DNA of 64,000 bases, from assembly GCF_900103605.1 (NCBI RefSeq), contig NZ_FNHY01000002.1, positions 434,001-498,000 on the forward strand, in the 5' to 3' direction. This DNA is from Psychrobacillus sp. OK028. GTDB lineage: Bacteria > Bacillota > Bacilli > Bacillales_A > Planococcaceae. The position numbers and the translations under genes were made by a program. Below the pieces are notes generated by a model. That model was given only the letters and a program-made list of their open reading frames with translations, had not been told where the DNA came from and did no database searches. The first letter of the stretch is position 1. The number at the start of each line of letters is the position of its first letter. Positions 43,280 through 52,582 of this stretch are shown in pieces.

Positions 43280-43840
43280 ATGGAATTTTCAAAGTTAACA
43301 ATAGAAACTGAAAGATTCATCATACGTCCCTTTAAAAAGACGGATTATAATAACTGGTACGATCAGTTTGATCATAGAATGCCCTCACAATATAAATATG
43401 ATGACGGTCGACCTAGAGATATGTCTACTTCTACAGAAGAATGGTTTGTTGATTGGATTGAGGGTTTTAATGAATTAGCTAAAAACGATGAAATGTACAT
43501 CCTTGGAATATTTCGAAAAGAAGACGGTGTAAATGTTGGGAAAGTAGAACTAATAACAATCTTGCGGATGGATTATCAGTGGGCGATGATGGGCTACTCC
43601 ATTCACAATCAATATTGGAAACAGGGTTATGGTTTAGAAAGTGTATTAGCAGCTACTGAAGCTTTCTTTTCCTATTTAAATTTCCATCGTATTGAATTAC
43701 ATATTAATACGGATAATTATCCCTCGATACGACTCGCTAAAAAAGCTGGTTTTATTTTTGAATGTAAAAGAAAAGAGTTTTCCCTTGAAAATGATACTTG
43801 GACGGATTATCTGATCTACTATAGAAATCATCATAAATAA
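43280..43840 (+). CDS. GNAT acetyltransferase, RimJ/RimL type
   Basis: A 186-residue protein: LTIETERFIIRPFKKTDYNN is the RimJ/RimL start, MGYSIHNQYWKQGYGLESVL the acetyl-CoA site and IELHINTDNYPSIRLAKKAGF the C-terminal signature. ATG 43280 after GAGTAGGTGAACT. Ends at a bidirectional terminator shared with citR. Confidence 0.9.
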   Translation: MEFSKLTIETERFIIRPFKKTDYNNWYDQFDHRMPSQYKYDDGRPRDMSTSTEEWFVDWIEGFNELAKNDEMYILGIFRKEDGVNVGKVELITILRMDYQWAMMGYSIHNQYWKQGYGLESVLAATEAFFSYLNFHRIELHINTDNYPSIRLAKKAGFIFECKRKEFSLENDTWTDYLIYYRNHHK

Positions 43841-43858
43841 TAGTAATGATAAATCTAT

Positions 43859-43892
43859 GAAAAACACGAGCGATTATTTCGCTCGTGTTTTT
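43859..43892. terminator. Bidirectional terminator between the RimJ-like gene and citR
   Basis: AAAAACACGAGCGA, loop ttatt, TCGCTCGTGTTTTT: a perfect stem with A and T runs on both sides. Confidence 0.92.
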
Positions 43893-43903
43893 CAAATTGA
43901 AAC

Positions 43904-44785
43904 TCAACCAAAATAATACTTTGATATTTGGTCAATGAATAACTTTTCTAAATCTCCTTTCTTTTTTACGAGAATGAAAGTAAAAACAGTAGGTAACTCA
44001 AATAAATCAAAATGAGGCTGCATCACTTTGCCTTCTAATAGTTCACGCCGAACTATTGAGTGAGGTAAAAAGGATACGCCTAAATCATCCTGTACAAAGC
44101 GTTTGGCAATATGTGCCTGTGTCACTTTCATCGTTCTTACTCCGTTTACATGCTTATGCAATTTTACAAGAAGATCATCCCAGAAAATGGGGTGATGATG
44201 TGTAAATAAATAGTTTTTCTGTAAAACATCCTTAACATCAATCGGAGGCCCACTTTCCTCATCAAATGTATCTACCGGCATGACGAACAAAATAGGATCC
44301 TCATAAAAGGAAATGGATTCTACTCCTTTTCTTTGTGCATCTAGTGCAGAAATGCCAATGTGTACTTCTCCTGAATCTACAAGATCTTCTATAAGGTAGG
44401 ATTCCTCCACACGAATTTGTATTTCCAAGTCGGGTTGTAGTTTCATAAATGAACGTAAAAAATAGGGAAGAATAGTTTCGGCCATGAGAGGTGAAATCGC
44501 AATCGTCCAAGTTCGGCGATACCCTTGTTTAAAAGCATGCATTTTGTGAATCGTGCTTTCAGTATTGTTCACTAGCTTTTGTGCTTCAGGTAGAAAATAT
44601 TTTCCTGCTTCCGAGAGGGTTACTCGATTATTTTGTCTATCAAAAAGAGGCGATCCCAAATGTTCTTCCAATAATCTGATATGAACGGTCACACTTGGCT
44701 GGGACATCAATAATTTTTCAGATGCTTTTCGAAAGTTAAGTGTTTCCGCAGCAGTACAGAATGTTTTTAGCCATTGATATTCCAT
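43904..44785 (-). CDS. citR: LysR-type regulator CitR
   Basis: A 293-residue LysR regulator. The winged helix has WLKTFCTAAETLNFRKASEKL and SQPSVTVHIRLLEEHLG. The effector domain has YRRTWTIAISPLMAETILPYF and MKVTQAHIAKRFVQDDLGVSF, both very close to my memory of B. subtilis CitR. It is divergent from a CitA-type citrate synthase, the same layout as B. subtilis citR-citA, where CitR represses citA. Start ATG 44785. Confidence 0.9.
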   Translation of the reverse strand: MEYQWLKTFCTAAETLNFRKASEKLLMSQPSVTVHIRLLEEHLGSPLFDRQNNRVTLSEAGKYFLPEAQKLVNNTESTIHKMHAFKQGYRRTWTIAISPLMAETILPYFLRSFMKLQPDLEIQIRVEESYLIEDLVDSGEVHIGISALDAQRKGVESISFYEDPILFVMPVDTFDEESGPPIDVKDVLQKNYLFTHHHPIFWDDLLVKLHKHVNGVRTMKVTQAHIAKRFVQDDLGVSFLPHSIVRRELLEGKVMQPHFDLFELPTVFTFILVKKKGDLEKLFIDQISKYYFG

Positions 44786-44801
44786 ATAAACACCTTCTTT
44801 G

Positions 44802-44820
44802 ATTAATAATAGTAATTAAT
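44802..44820. promoter_or_regulatory. Candidate CitR operator
   Basis: ATTAAT, seven bases, ATTAAT: a dyad of LysR (T-N11-A) type in the 103-base region between the divergent citR and citA starts. Confidence 0.4.
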
Positions 44821-44888
44821 ATGATTATATATATTTAATTTTTATTATCAAGTTTTCCTCATATACTAAAGAAAAGGAGGAGTTATAT

Positions 44889-45956
44889 ATGTTTCAAAAA
44901 GGGTTAAAAGATGTTGTAGCGGTGCATACAAAAATTGCATCAGTTGAGGGTGACATTGGGGAACTAAGATACAGAGGGGTACTAGTGGATGAACTAGTTG
45001 CTACAAATACATTTGAACAATTGGCGGCCTTTATATGGTCTGGACAAAGAGGCTCAAATGACTTGGGGTTGAATTATCGAAGAGAATTACCTGCACACGT
45101 AATATCTATTATTGATGCGCTTCCTACAGAAATCTCCTTAATGGATGCTATGAGGACGGCTATTTCTGCATTTGCTCATACGTCATTTAAAGCAAAGTCT
45201 ATAAAGGAGCAAGCAGTTCTATTAACAGCTGCACTTCCAATAATAGTTGCTAGACATTATCGAAACCAATCAGGACTTCCTATTATAGAAGCGAATAAGA
45301 ATCTTTCACACACAGCAAATTATTTATGGATGTTAACTGGAGAATTGCCAAGTGATGTCCAGGTGGAAGCATTAGAAACATACCTGAAACTTACGATGGA
45401 GCATGGGTTAAATGCATCGACCTTTGCGGCACGAGTAACGATCTCAACAGAGTCAGATCTGACAGCAGCCATTACTTCAGCTCTTGGGACAATGAAAGGA
45501 CCGCTACATGGAGGAGCTCCATCAGGAGTCATTTCTATGTTGAATGAATTCGAAGATCCTACTCTGATTCGGACCATTGTAAAAAATAAAATAGAAAAAG
45601 GCGAAAAGATCATGGGCTTCGGACATCGAATTTATAAAACGGAAGATCCCCGATCGATTATATTGCGGGAGAAGTGTCTGGAACTTCAAGGTAAAGATGC
45701 TTGGCTAGATATTGCAACAATCGCAGAAAAAGAAATTACCCAGTTATTGGAGGAGTATAAACCGGGTAGGAAGTTATACACGAATGTAGAATATTATGCT
45801 GCAGCTATAATGCGCTCTATTAATATGCCTCCTGAATTATTCACACCGACATTCAGTATTGCAAGAATGGTTGGTTGGACAGCTCATGCGATTGAACAGC
45901 TTGAAGACAATACAATTTTCCGACCGCAATCTATATACGTAGGGGAAATAAAATAA
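44889..45956 (+). CDS. citA: Citrate synthase, CitA type
   Basis: A 355-residue citrate synthase condensing acetyl-CoA and oxaloacetate. Conserved are MEHGLNASTFAARV (His172), GPLHGGAPS (His207) and MGFGHRIYKTEDPR (His246). At the usual catalytic Asp position (NVDFYSA in the main enzyme) it reads NVEYYAA, with Glu301. From memory B. subtilis CitA also has Glu here, which suits a minor isoenzyme. ATG 44889 follows AAAGGAGGAGTT. Confidence 0.92.
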   Translation: MFQKGLKDVVAVHTKIASVEGDIGELRYRGVLVDELVATNTFEQLAAFIWSGQRGSNDLGLNYRRELPAHVISIIDALPTEISLMDAMRTAISAFAHTSFKAKSIKEQAVLLTAALPIIVARHYRNQSGLPIIEANKNLSHTANYLWMLTGELPSDVQVEALETYLKLTMEHGLNASTFAARVTISTESDLTAAITSALGTMKGPLHGGAPSGVISMLNEFEDPTLIRTIVKNKIEKGEKIMGFGHRIYKTEDPRSIILREKCLELQGKDAWLDIATIAEKEITQLLEEYKPGRKLYTNVEYYAAAIMRSINMPPELFTPTFSIARMVGWTAHAIEQLEDNTIFRPQSIYVGEIK

Positions 45957-45961
45957 TTTTT

Positions 45962-46002
45962 AAAAGATGCCGTTTTACTAACAGAAAAGTGGCATCTTTT
46001 TT
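45962..46002 (+). terminator. Terminator after citA
   Basis: AAAAGATGCC, loop of about 19 bases, GGCATCTTTT with T tail. Confidence 0.8.
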
Positions 46003-46098
46003 GTGGAGAAGGAAATCTCTTCATCAAGACGAATATACATATAGGTATAAATACTAAAATATATATTAATCAGAGCAAACCTAACACTTTCAGGAAAT

Positions 46099-46248
46099 AT
46101 GTTATTTGGGATGACCTGGATTGCAGCAGCTATATATACAACTAGAGAAGGGGGATATGGGAGATTTGCAGATGCTTCATTTGCGATAGGATATTTCCCT
46201 ATATTTATAAGTATTTTATTAGTAACAGCTTTAATAAACATTAACTAG
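46099..46248 (+). CDS. Small membrane protein or gene remnant
   Basis: From ATG 46099 the frame encodes 49 residues, MLFGMTWIAAAIYTTREGG and onward, ending in a hydrophobic helix (FPIFISILLVTALININ). The frame is open upstream to about 46057 (ILKYILIRANLTLSGN) but without a standard start. The two-helix character looks protein-like. It could be a small gene or the end of a decayed one. An 87-residue minus-strand frame overlaps it and has no ribosome site. Confidence 0.35.
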   Translation: MLFGMTWIAAAIYTTREGGYGRFADASFAIGYFPIFISILLVTALININ

Positions 46249-46375
46249 ACGAGTAAGTTGTGGTGAAATTATTAAACATCGGTCAAACGCATCAATTAAA
46301 TTATCTGAATAGTGAAACCTTTTTCTTGTTTTACAAGTATAATAATAAAGGCGGAAAAAGGGGAGAAATTAAAGA

Positions 46376-47722
46376 GTGAGAAACAATATTTTATTATTAA
46401 CCAATGCGAATGTGATTGATGTTGAAAGTGGTCATATAACGATGAAAAATATTACGATAGACAATGGAAATATAACAAGGGTAGAAAATATACGAGAAAA
46501 TGAAAATCAGTTAAGCTCCAATGTAACGGTATTGGACCTTCAAGGGAAATGGATAATTCCAGGACTTATTGACATGCATGTACATATAAAAGAAGGCTTT
46601 GCTCCATTGTTCACTGCTTCTGGTGTGACGACTGTTCGAAATACCGGAGGAAATGTCCATGAATTAAAGGATTTAATCCACGCCTTAATAGAAGCACCTA
46701 CGCCACGAGTTATATCAGCTGATCGAATCATTGATGGACCTCCTGGTTTATGGGGAGAGACAAGCCCTTGGAGTATGAATGCGGATAGCCCGGAAGCTGC
46801 AAAAAAGGAAGTCATAAGACAAGTAGAAGCAGGTGCAGATTTAATAAAAGTGTATGGTTGGTTGTCGAAAGAAACTATGAAGGCAGTTGTTGAGGAAGCC
46901 AATTTACACAATAAAGAAGTGAGCTGTGACTTAGTATATTCAAAGGATGTTACAGCAATAGATGCTGCACAAATGGGTATTAAGTGGAATGAACATGCTT
47001 CAGGAATTGTACAGGATATGTATCCTGAGTGGACGATGCAAGCTGAGGAAACGGTGTGGGATTCTATCAATTGGGAACAACCTGATCAAAAGAAAATAGA
47101 AGCAGTTTGTAAAGTGCTTATTGAAAACAAGGTGATTGTTTGTCCAACAATGGTTTTATTGGATCAAGCAAATCTACTAAATAACTATTGGTATACAGTA
47201 AATGATGTAACAAAAAAACTTGAAGAAAACGAAGGATTAGTTAACCAATGGAAATACTTTTTAAGTCAACCAGCTTCTTTAGAAAAGCTTGGCAAACAAG
47301 CTACGATGAATAAGGCAATAGCAAAAGCCTACTTCGACTTAGGTGGACAGGTTGTTGCAGGAACCGATACACCAGCGGGGATATTCACCATACCTGGAAT
47401 GGCACTACATCGTGAAATAGAATTGTTTGTACAAGCTGGTATTACTGAAATAGATGCCATCCGTGCTGCAACAATAAATGCAGCTAAAGCTTTAAAACGT
47501 CCAGATTTAGGAGTTATTAAAGAGGGTGCAATTGCGGATATCGTCATATTAGATGAAAACCCATTAGAAAATATACAACATACGAAAGAGATTAGTTTAG
47601 TAATCAAAGGAGGAACTGTTTATTCACAAAAGGACATTTTGGATAAAGTTCCAGATACAGAAACAGTTATGAAAAACATTAAAGCTTTTATGGATGAATA
47701 CGAGCTAGCTATGAGCAAATAA
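46376..47722 (+). CDS. Amidohydrolase family protein
   Basis: A 448-residue metal-dependent hydrolase. GLIDMHVHIKEG has the HxH metal site, DLIKVYG the bridging Lys region, CDLVYSKDVT and NEHASG further ligands and VAGTDTPAG the final Asp. The C-terminal composite sandwich has KEGAIADIVILDENPLENI. It is like imidazolonepropionase or prolidase-type members; the substrate is unknown. GTG 46376 after GGGGAGAAATTAAAGA. It is followed by a zinc peptidase 19 bases downstream. Confidence 0.85.
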   Translation: MRNNILLLTNANVIDVESGHITMKNITIDNGNITRVENIRENENQLSSNVTVLDLQGKWIIPGLIDMHVHIKEGFAPLFTASGVTTVRNTGGNVHELKDLIHALIEAPTPRVISADRIIDGPPGLWGETSPWSMNADSPEAAKKEVIRQVEAGADLIKVYGWLSKETMKAVVEEANLHNKEVSCDLVYSKDVTAIDAAQMGIKWNEHASGIVQDMYPEWTMQAEETVWDSINWEQPDQKKIEAVCKVLIENKVIVCPTMVLLDQANLLNNYWYTVNDVTKKLEENEGLVNQWKYFLSQPASLEKLGKQATMNKAIAKAYFDLGGQVVAGTDTPAGIFTIPGMALHREIELFVQAGITEIDAIRAATINAAKALKRPDLGVIKEGAIADIVILDENPLENIQHTKEISLVIKGGTVYSQKDILDKVPDTETVMKNIKAFMDEYELAMSK

Positions 47723-47741
47723 AAACAGAGGAGAAACTAGG

Positions 47742-48602
47742 GTGCAAATAATAGATACTGTTCCATATTTCTTTACTAACTTTGAGTCAACAACACAATC
47801 TTTGCGTAAATATTATGCGGAATTTCCTGAGATTTTCAAGGAGTATTTTAATCGACATTGTAAGGACACTGAGGAAAGACATTTGAAATCCATTGAAAAA
47901 TATCCTCAGTATTTTAATACAATTAAAGAAGTACACGAAAATATTCATTTAATTATTCATGAAATAGCAGAAGCATATAAAAACAAATATAATATATCAT
48001 TTCCAGTCGATATTAATTTAATTGTCGGTGGGTTTGGATCTAATGCATATACTTATCGACAAATCATTCCAAATATTACTTTTGCGTTAGAAAAGCTATC
48101 ACCTCTTTCTGATCATTTACATGTAATCGTTGCTCATGAATTTGGACACCTAGCACAAAATATCCTATCTGATAATGCAGGAATGAATTGGTCAAAGACT
48201 CAATGGACGCATCCTCTTATATGGCTATACAGAGAAGGGATTGCAACGGACTTATCTCGACAAATAACTGCAAATATTAATCCCTCCGTCTATTTTTCAT
48301 ATAATGATGAAGGTGATGATTGGCTTGATTTTGCTCAAGCAAATACTTCAAAGATTAGGCAGGCATTTAAAGAGGATTATGAAACTTTAACTTCCGATGA
48401 ATTATTTTATGAATGGTTTTCTATTAATGGTGGAAGAAAATTTGGATACAGTAGATTAGCCTATTTTTTAGGTGATCTTTTCGTTCAGGAATATAAGGAA
48501 GGCCATGGAGAGTTAGCCACTATTATTGCGTGGAAGGACCATAATTTCGAAGCGAAAATAGCTAATTGGTTAGCTCATGAAGGAGCAGAAATTAATGATT
48601 AA
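47742..48602 (+). CDS. Gluzincin-type zinc metalloprotease, unknown substrate
   Basis: A 286-residue cytosolic protein. VIVAHEFGHLAQN (132-136) is the HExxH zinc site, and Glu165 in WLYREGIATDLS is the likely third ligand, a gluzincin pattern as in DUF2268-like proteins. The C-terminal SINGGRKFGYSRLAYFLGD is also typical of these. The GTG start follows AGAGGAGAAACTAGG. The stop overlaps the start of the methyltransferase gene by eight bases, so the two are coupled. Confidence 0.75.
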   Translation: MQIIDTVPYFFTNFESTTQSLRKYYAEFPEIFKEYFNRHCKDTEERHLKSIEKYPQYFNTIKEVHENIHLIIHEIAEAYKNKYNISFPVDINLIVGGFGSNAYTYRQIIPNITFALEKLSPLSDHLHVIVAHEFGHLAQNILSDNAGMNWSKTQWTHPLIWLYREGIATDLSRQITANINPSVYFSYNDEGDDWLDFAQANTSKIRQAFKEDYETLTSDELFYEWFSINGGRKFGYSRLAYFLGDLFVQEYKEGHGELATIIAWKDHNFEAKIANWLAHEGAEIND

Positions 48603-49356
48603 TAATCAAGAAGAATATAGTGATCCAGTTTCCTATGATATAGAAAATGATGCTTATACTGGAGAACTCGATTTACTTACAGAATGGGCTATCAAACAAG
48701 GAGGACCCATTATAGACTTGGCATGCGGAACTGGAAGAATGACAATTCCTTTAGCGCAAAAGGGATTCAACTTGATTGGTGTAGACATTCATGCTGGAAT
48801 GCTTGAACTTGCGAAGAAAAAAGCAGATGAAGCAAATATTCAAATTGTATGGTTGGAGCAAGATTGCACGGAACTTCAAATAGAACTTAAGAGTCCATTT
48901 ATTTATATGGTTGGGAACTCATTTCAACATTTCCATTCAAATGAACAACAGAATCTTGTTTTAAGGTCAATACACAATCATTTAGAGAAAGATGGAATTT
49001 TTATATTTGGGACGAGATTTCCGAATGCTGATGAATTACTGCAACCAAGTACAGAAGAATATTGGAAAACATACACAGATACGGTGGAAAATAAAAAAGT
49101 GGATGTGTATACAATTAGTAACTATAATCCTATAGAACAAATCCAGCATTATACAACGATCAGAAAATACTTGGATGAAGGTAATGTAGTGGATCAAAGA
49201 AAAACGAACATTAGCTTAAGGTATACATATCCTAAGGAAATGGAAAGATTACTGTCCGAAAACGGACTAGATATTTTGCATGTCTATGAAGACTGGAAAA
49301 AAACACCACTTAGTAAGAATAGTTATGAAATGATCTATGTATGTAGAAAAGAATAA
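48595..49356 (+). CDS. Class I SAM-dependent methyltransferase
   Basis: A 253-residue methyltransferase. IIDLACGTGRMTIPLAQKG is motif I, LIGVDIHAGMLELAKKKA motif II and VWLEQDCTEL motif III. ATG 48595 follows GAAGGAGCAG. The overlap with the zinc peptidase gene indicates joint translation, but no shared pathway is evident. The substrate is unknown. Confidence 0.88.
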   Translation: MINNQEEYSDPVSYDIENDAYTGELDLLTEWAIKQGGPIIDLACGTGRMTIPLAQKGFNLIGVDIHAGMLELAKKKADEANIQIVWLEQDCTELQIELKSPFIYMVGNSFQHFHSNEQQNLVLRSIHNHLEKDGIFIFGTRFPNADELLQPSTEEYWKTYTDTVENKKVDVYTISNYNPIEQIQHYTTIRKYLDEGNVVDQRKTNISLRYTYPKEMERLLSENGLDILHVYEDWKKTPLSKNSYEMIYVCRKE

Positions 49357-49362
49357 AAAGAA

Positions 49363-49506
49363 CTAAATCTTTTGAGAAATCCAACCAAATAAAATCGCTA
49401 TCAAATAGAGTGGTACACCCACAATAATTAGCCCGGCAATAAAATAAGAGACGTAATATAAAATATCATGTATAGCACCAGCAAAATCATCTATGAAGTT
49501 TTTCAA
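49363..49506 (-). CDS. Small single-helix membrane protein (47 aa)
   Basis: On the minus strand TTG 49506 follows GAAGGTGGTGA at good spacing. The 47 residues begin MKNFIDDFAGAIHDILYYV, then SYFIAGLIIVGVPLYLIAIL and FGWISQKI. One or two hydrophobic helices with an amphipathic N-terminal part. It is divergent from the metG T-box promoter. Function unknown; it is short but has a convincing ribosome site. Confidence 0.6.
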   Translation of the reverse strand: MKNFIDDFAGAIHDILYYVSYFIAGLIIVGVPLYLIAILFGWISQKI

Positions 49507-49559
49507 AAAAATCACCACCTTCACTTATTACCATTTTATCATGGAATTAACAAAAATTC

Positions 49560-49587
49560 TTGCATAGTTCAGAATTTTATGTATAAT
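49560..49587 (+). promoter_or_regulatory. Sigma-A promoter of the metG leader
   Basis: TTGCAT (49560-49565), 16 bases, TATAAT (49582-49587). The predicted start, near 49594, lies just before the T-box leader. Confidence 0.7.
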
Positions 49588-49610
49588 CATATAAAAAACA
49601 ATAAATTAAT

Positions 49611-49897
49611 AGCGATGAAGAGGAAAAGTAAAATGGTGATGTTATAAAGAGAGCTTCTGCTGGTGGAAATGAGGCAAACTAGTCATTTGAACATGATCTC
49701 TGAGCTTCGTACTGAACGTTATGTAACTAGTAGGATACGACAAGGTTTGGCACTTGTTATCCATGTCAAAGTATAAAGGCTTTTTGCCATGTACTTTTAG
49801 AGTCAGGCGATGTGAGTCGTTTGAAAATTAAGGTGGTACCACGAGTCTATAAACCTCGTCCTTATCGGGATATTCCGATAAGGACGAGGTTTTTTTA
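49611..49897 (+). promoter_or_regulatory. T-box riboswitch, Met specifier
   Basis: The leader has AGCGATGAAGAGGA, the AGAGAGCTT segment and the distal GGTGGAAATGAGG. The specifier ATG is at 49693-49695 in GAACATGATCTCTGAGC, the conserved context of T-box specifiers. The T-box AGGTGGTACCACG is at 49831-49843. A strong terminator CCTCGTCCTTATCGG / CCGATAAGGACGAGG (49853-49897) follows, and the antiterminator is formed by the T-box segment. It reads uncharged tRNA-Met and turns on metG. Confidence 0.93.
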
Positions 49898-49919
49898 TTT
49901 ATAAAAAGGAGGAAAGCAG

Positions 49920-51557
49920 ATGAGTATTTTTATTGGAGGAGCATGGCCATACGCAAACGGCTCGTTGCACTTAGGTCATATAGCCGCATTATTACCAGGG
50001 GATATACTTGCAAGGTATTTTAGATTAAAGGGGGAGGATGTACTATATGTTTCGGGAAGTGATTGTAACGGCACTCCTATTTCTATACGGGCGAATAAGG
50101 AAGGAATTGCGGTAAAAGAGGTAGCCGATAGATACCATGCTGAATTTGAAAGTTCTTTCCAGCGGTTGGGGTTTTCGTATGACCTCTATACGCGAACAGA
50201 CAGTGGGAATCATCACCAAGTAGTAAAGGAACTATTTTTAAAACTTTTTGATAATGGATTTATTTATAAGAAAGAAATAGAACAGACCTATTGTGAGGTA
50301 GACAAACAATTTTTACCAGATAGATATGTAGAAGGGAAATGCCCAAATTGTGGAAGTAAGGCTCGTGGTGATCAATGTGATAATTGTTCGAAAATATTAG
50401 ATCCATTAGATTTAATCGACCGAACGTGTAAGCTTTGTGGTAGTGAACCGACAATCCGTAAAACGGAGCACTTTTATTTTGCTTTGAGTGCTTTTCAAGA
50501 GCAGCTAGAAAATTATGTCCATGAGGCGAAAGTTAATGGATTATGGCGAGAAAATGCAATTCAATTATCGGAGCGTTACTTAAAGGAAGGGCTGTTAGAT
50601 CGAGCGGCTTCTAGAGATCTTCCGAATGGAGTAAGTATTCCAGTGAAGGGATATGAAGAAAAGAAAGTATATGTGTGGATAGAAGCAGTAGCCGGATATT
50701 ATTCAGCAAGTAAAGAGTGGGAAAAGAAAAATAAGAAAGAAGATAAGTCATTTTGGACAGCAGAAACAATCTCTTATTATGTCCATGGAAAAGATAATAT
50801 TCCATTCCATTCACTCATTTGGTCAGCAATATTATTAGGGATTAACAATCCTGCCTTACCAACACATATTATTTCCAATGAATACTTAACACTTGAAAAA
50901 AGAAAACTTTCTACTAGTCAGAACTGGGCAGTTTGGATTCCAGATATTTTAGATAAGTATCATCCAGATTCACTTCGCTACTTTTTAACGATAAATGCTC
51001 CAGAAAACCGTGATACTGACTTCTCTTGGCGAGAATTCATATTTAGTCACAACTCAGAGTTGCTTGGAGCTTATGGAAATCTTGTGAATCGAACATTTAA
51101 ATTCATCGAGAAATTCTTTGAAGGAAATATACCAGCAAGTAATTTATCTAAAGAAATAATACAACAAACAGAAAAATTATATGAAGAGGTAGGAAAGCTA
51201 TTAGAAGATGGCCAGGTTAAGCTAGCATTAGAAACAATATTTCTTTATATCCGAAAGGGAAATAAATATTTTGATGCTCAAAAGCCGTGGGTTCAAATAA
51301 AAGAACAGGAACTATATTGTAAAGACACTATTGCTACTTGTGTATACATTATTGGAAATGCAGCACAAATATTATCACCATTTCTGCCCTTTTCAAGCGA
51401 AGAAGTAAAAACCTATCTCCATATAGATGAATTTTCATGGCAGGCTATTCATCCTAAACCAATCCAGTTACAAATGATCAAGCCTTTGTTTGAAAGAATT
51501 GATACTAGTGTAATACAAGAGGAGCTAAATCTTCTTCGAGAAAATGCTGAAGCTTAA
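49920..51557 (+). CDS. metG: Methionyl-tRNA synthetase, zinc-binding type, no C-terminal tRNA-binding domain
   Basis: A 545-residue synthetase. HIGH motif HLGH at 17-20 in [20 protein letters not shown], a connective peptide with two Cys-x2-Cys pairs ([24 protein letters not shown]) and the KMSKS loop as [10 protein letters not shown] (about 325). The anticodon domain follows, with no C-terminal EMAP-like domain. The main Bacillus MetS is about 650-660 residues and of another type. This one is closer to the E. coli/archaeal style and may be a second enzyme like the type 2 MetRS reported in B. anthracis and some pneumococci. Controlled by the upstream T-box. Confidence 0.92.
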   Translation: MSIFIGGAWPYANGSLHLGHIAALLPGDILARYFRLKGEDVLYVSGSDCNGTPISIRANKEGIAVKEVADRYHAEFESSFQRLGFSYDLYTRTDSGNHHQVVKELFLKLFDNGFIYKKEIEQTYCEVDKQFLPDRYVEGKCPNCGSKARGDQCDNCSKILDPLDLIDRTCKLCGSEPTIRKTEHFYFALSAFQEQLENYVHEAKVNGLWRENAIQLSERYLKEGLLDRAASRDLPNGVSIPVKGYEEKKVYVWIEAVAGYYSASKEWEKKNKKEDKSFWTAETISYYVHGKDNIPFHSLIWSAILLGINNPALPTHIISNEYLTLEKRKLSTSQNWAVWIPDILDKYHPDSLRYFLTINAPENRDTDFSWREFIFSHNSELLGAYGNLVNRTFKFIEKFFEGNIPASNLSKEIIQQTEKLYEEVGKLLEDGQVKLALETIFLYIRKGNKYFDAQKPWVQIKEQELYCKDTIATCVYIIGNAAQILSPFLPFSSEEVKTYLHIDEFSWQAIHPKPIQLQMIKPLFERIDTSVIQEELNLLRENAEA

Positions 51558-51709
51558 ATGAGAAACCGTAAGTGTATTTGTCTACAAATGTCGTCTTTAA
51601 GGAAGAGCAAAGCGTATATTTCTATTTTAACTAAGTCGGTAGTATAGTTGAAGAAGAAATACGAAGCGGAAGAAGCGTTTTGAAAGTGTAAAGAGAAGGA
51701 GGTTTATAC

Positions 51710-52186
51710 TTGCGAATTTTTTTAGTAACGGCTCTTTTGGTAATCACTTTGTCTATTATCTTTTTGGTTGCATTGAATACTGATGGTATGAACGAACAAC
51801 AAACTTATAGAGAGTGCAATAAGAAAAATGAGACCATTTCTAAAAGTCATCAACATTATTTATTACAATTCGGTTGGCATATTAAATCAAAATGTAACAC
51901 AAGCAAGGAGGTAGTAGATTATTACCCAGAGCTTATTTCGACTTTACAAAGTGGTGGATTAAATTTAGAACCGTATAATAAAAAAGGAAAAGAGGCTACA
52001 ATAACTACTTATACACTTAAGGAAGAACAACAAAACGGAGATAAACTGTCCGCAACTATTTATGAAATAGATGGAAAATTAATAGGTGGTTATGGAACAT
52101 TAGAAAACTGGGATCCAGGGATTTTTTCTTTAAGCGAAAAAGAGCGACTAATTGAACAAGGGAACATAATGGGTAAGAATCCATAA
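51710..52186 (+). CDS. Membrane-anchored extracellular protein, DUF4830-like
   Basis: A 158-residue protein. One membrane segment (about 3-24) is followed by an extracellular domain: LLQFGWHIKSKCNTSKEVVD, LEPYNKKGKEATITTYTLKE and GDKLSATIYEIDGKLIGGYG. The pattern resembles DUF4830 proteins. TTG 51710 follows AGAAGGAGGTTTATAC. Confidence 0.65.
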   Translation: MRIFLVTALLVITLSIIFLVALNTDGMNEQQTYRECNKKNETISKSHQHYLLQFGWHIKSKCNTSKEVVDYYPELISTLQSGGLNLEPYNKKGKEATITTYTLKEEQQNGDKLSATIYEIDGKLIGGYGTLENWDPGIFSLSEKERLIEQGNIMGKNP

Positions 52187-52293
52187 TTTTTGAGTAACTG
52201 AATATTAAAGATTGATTAAATGTGAAGGAGTCAGCAGTTTACTTAAACAAGAAAATAATGAAATTGGTCGTAAGATAGTCAAATTGGAGATTA

Positions 52294-52524
52294 ATGATGA
52301 AAACAATTAGATATATTTTAGGAATTATAGTGTTTTCTTTATCGGGTTATATGTTATTAACTAATGAATATGGAATATTGCCTTATACACTATTTCTCTT
52401 AGGGTTAATGGTTTTAATTCAAGGAATTAGTGAAATTCAAGAAAAACGAAAAGTAATTGGTATTATTTCTATGCTATCGGCTGGATTTGGTTTATTTATC
52501 GGTTTGTACATTTTATTAAGCTAA
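52294..52524 (+). CDS. Small membrane protein, DUF3953-like
   Basis: A 76-residue protein with three hydrophobic segments (YILGIIVFSLSGYMLL, ILPYTLFLLGLMVLIQG, VIGIISMLSAGFGLFIG) and a short charged loop EIQEKRK. It fits small DUF3953-type proteins. ATG after TTGGAGATT. Confidence 0.65.
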   Translation: MMKTIRYILGIIVFSLSGYMLLTNEYGILPYTLFLLGLMVLIQGISEIQEKRKVIGIISMLSAGFGLFIGLYILLS

Positions 52525-52582
52525 TGGTTGATTTATTTTAAGAATTGTTAGATTCATTATTATAAAAGGAAGAGAGGGTAAA

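Noticed and set aside
46540-47070. Minus-strand frame of 176 codons
   Set aside because: Shadow of the amidohydrolase gene, which has clear catalytic motifs.
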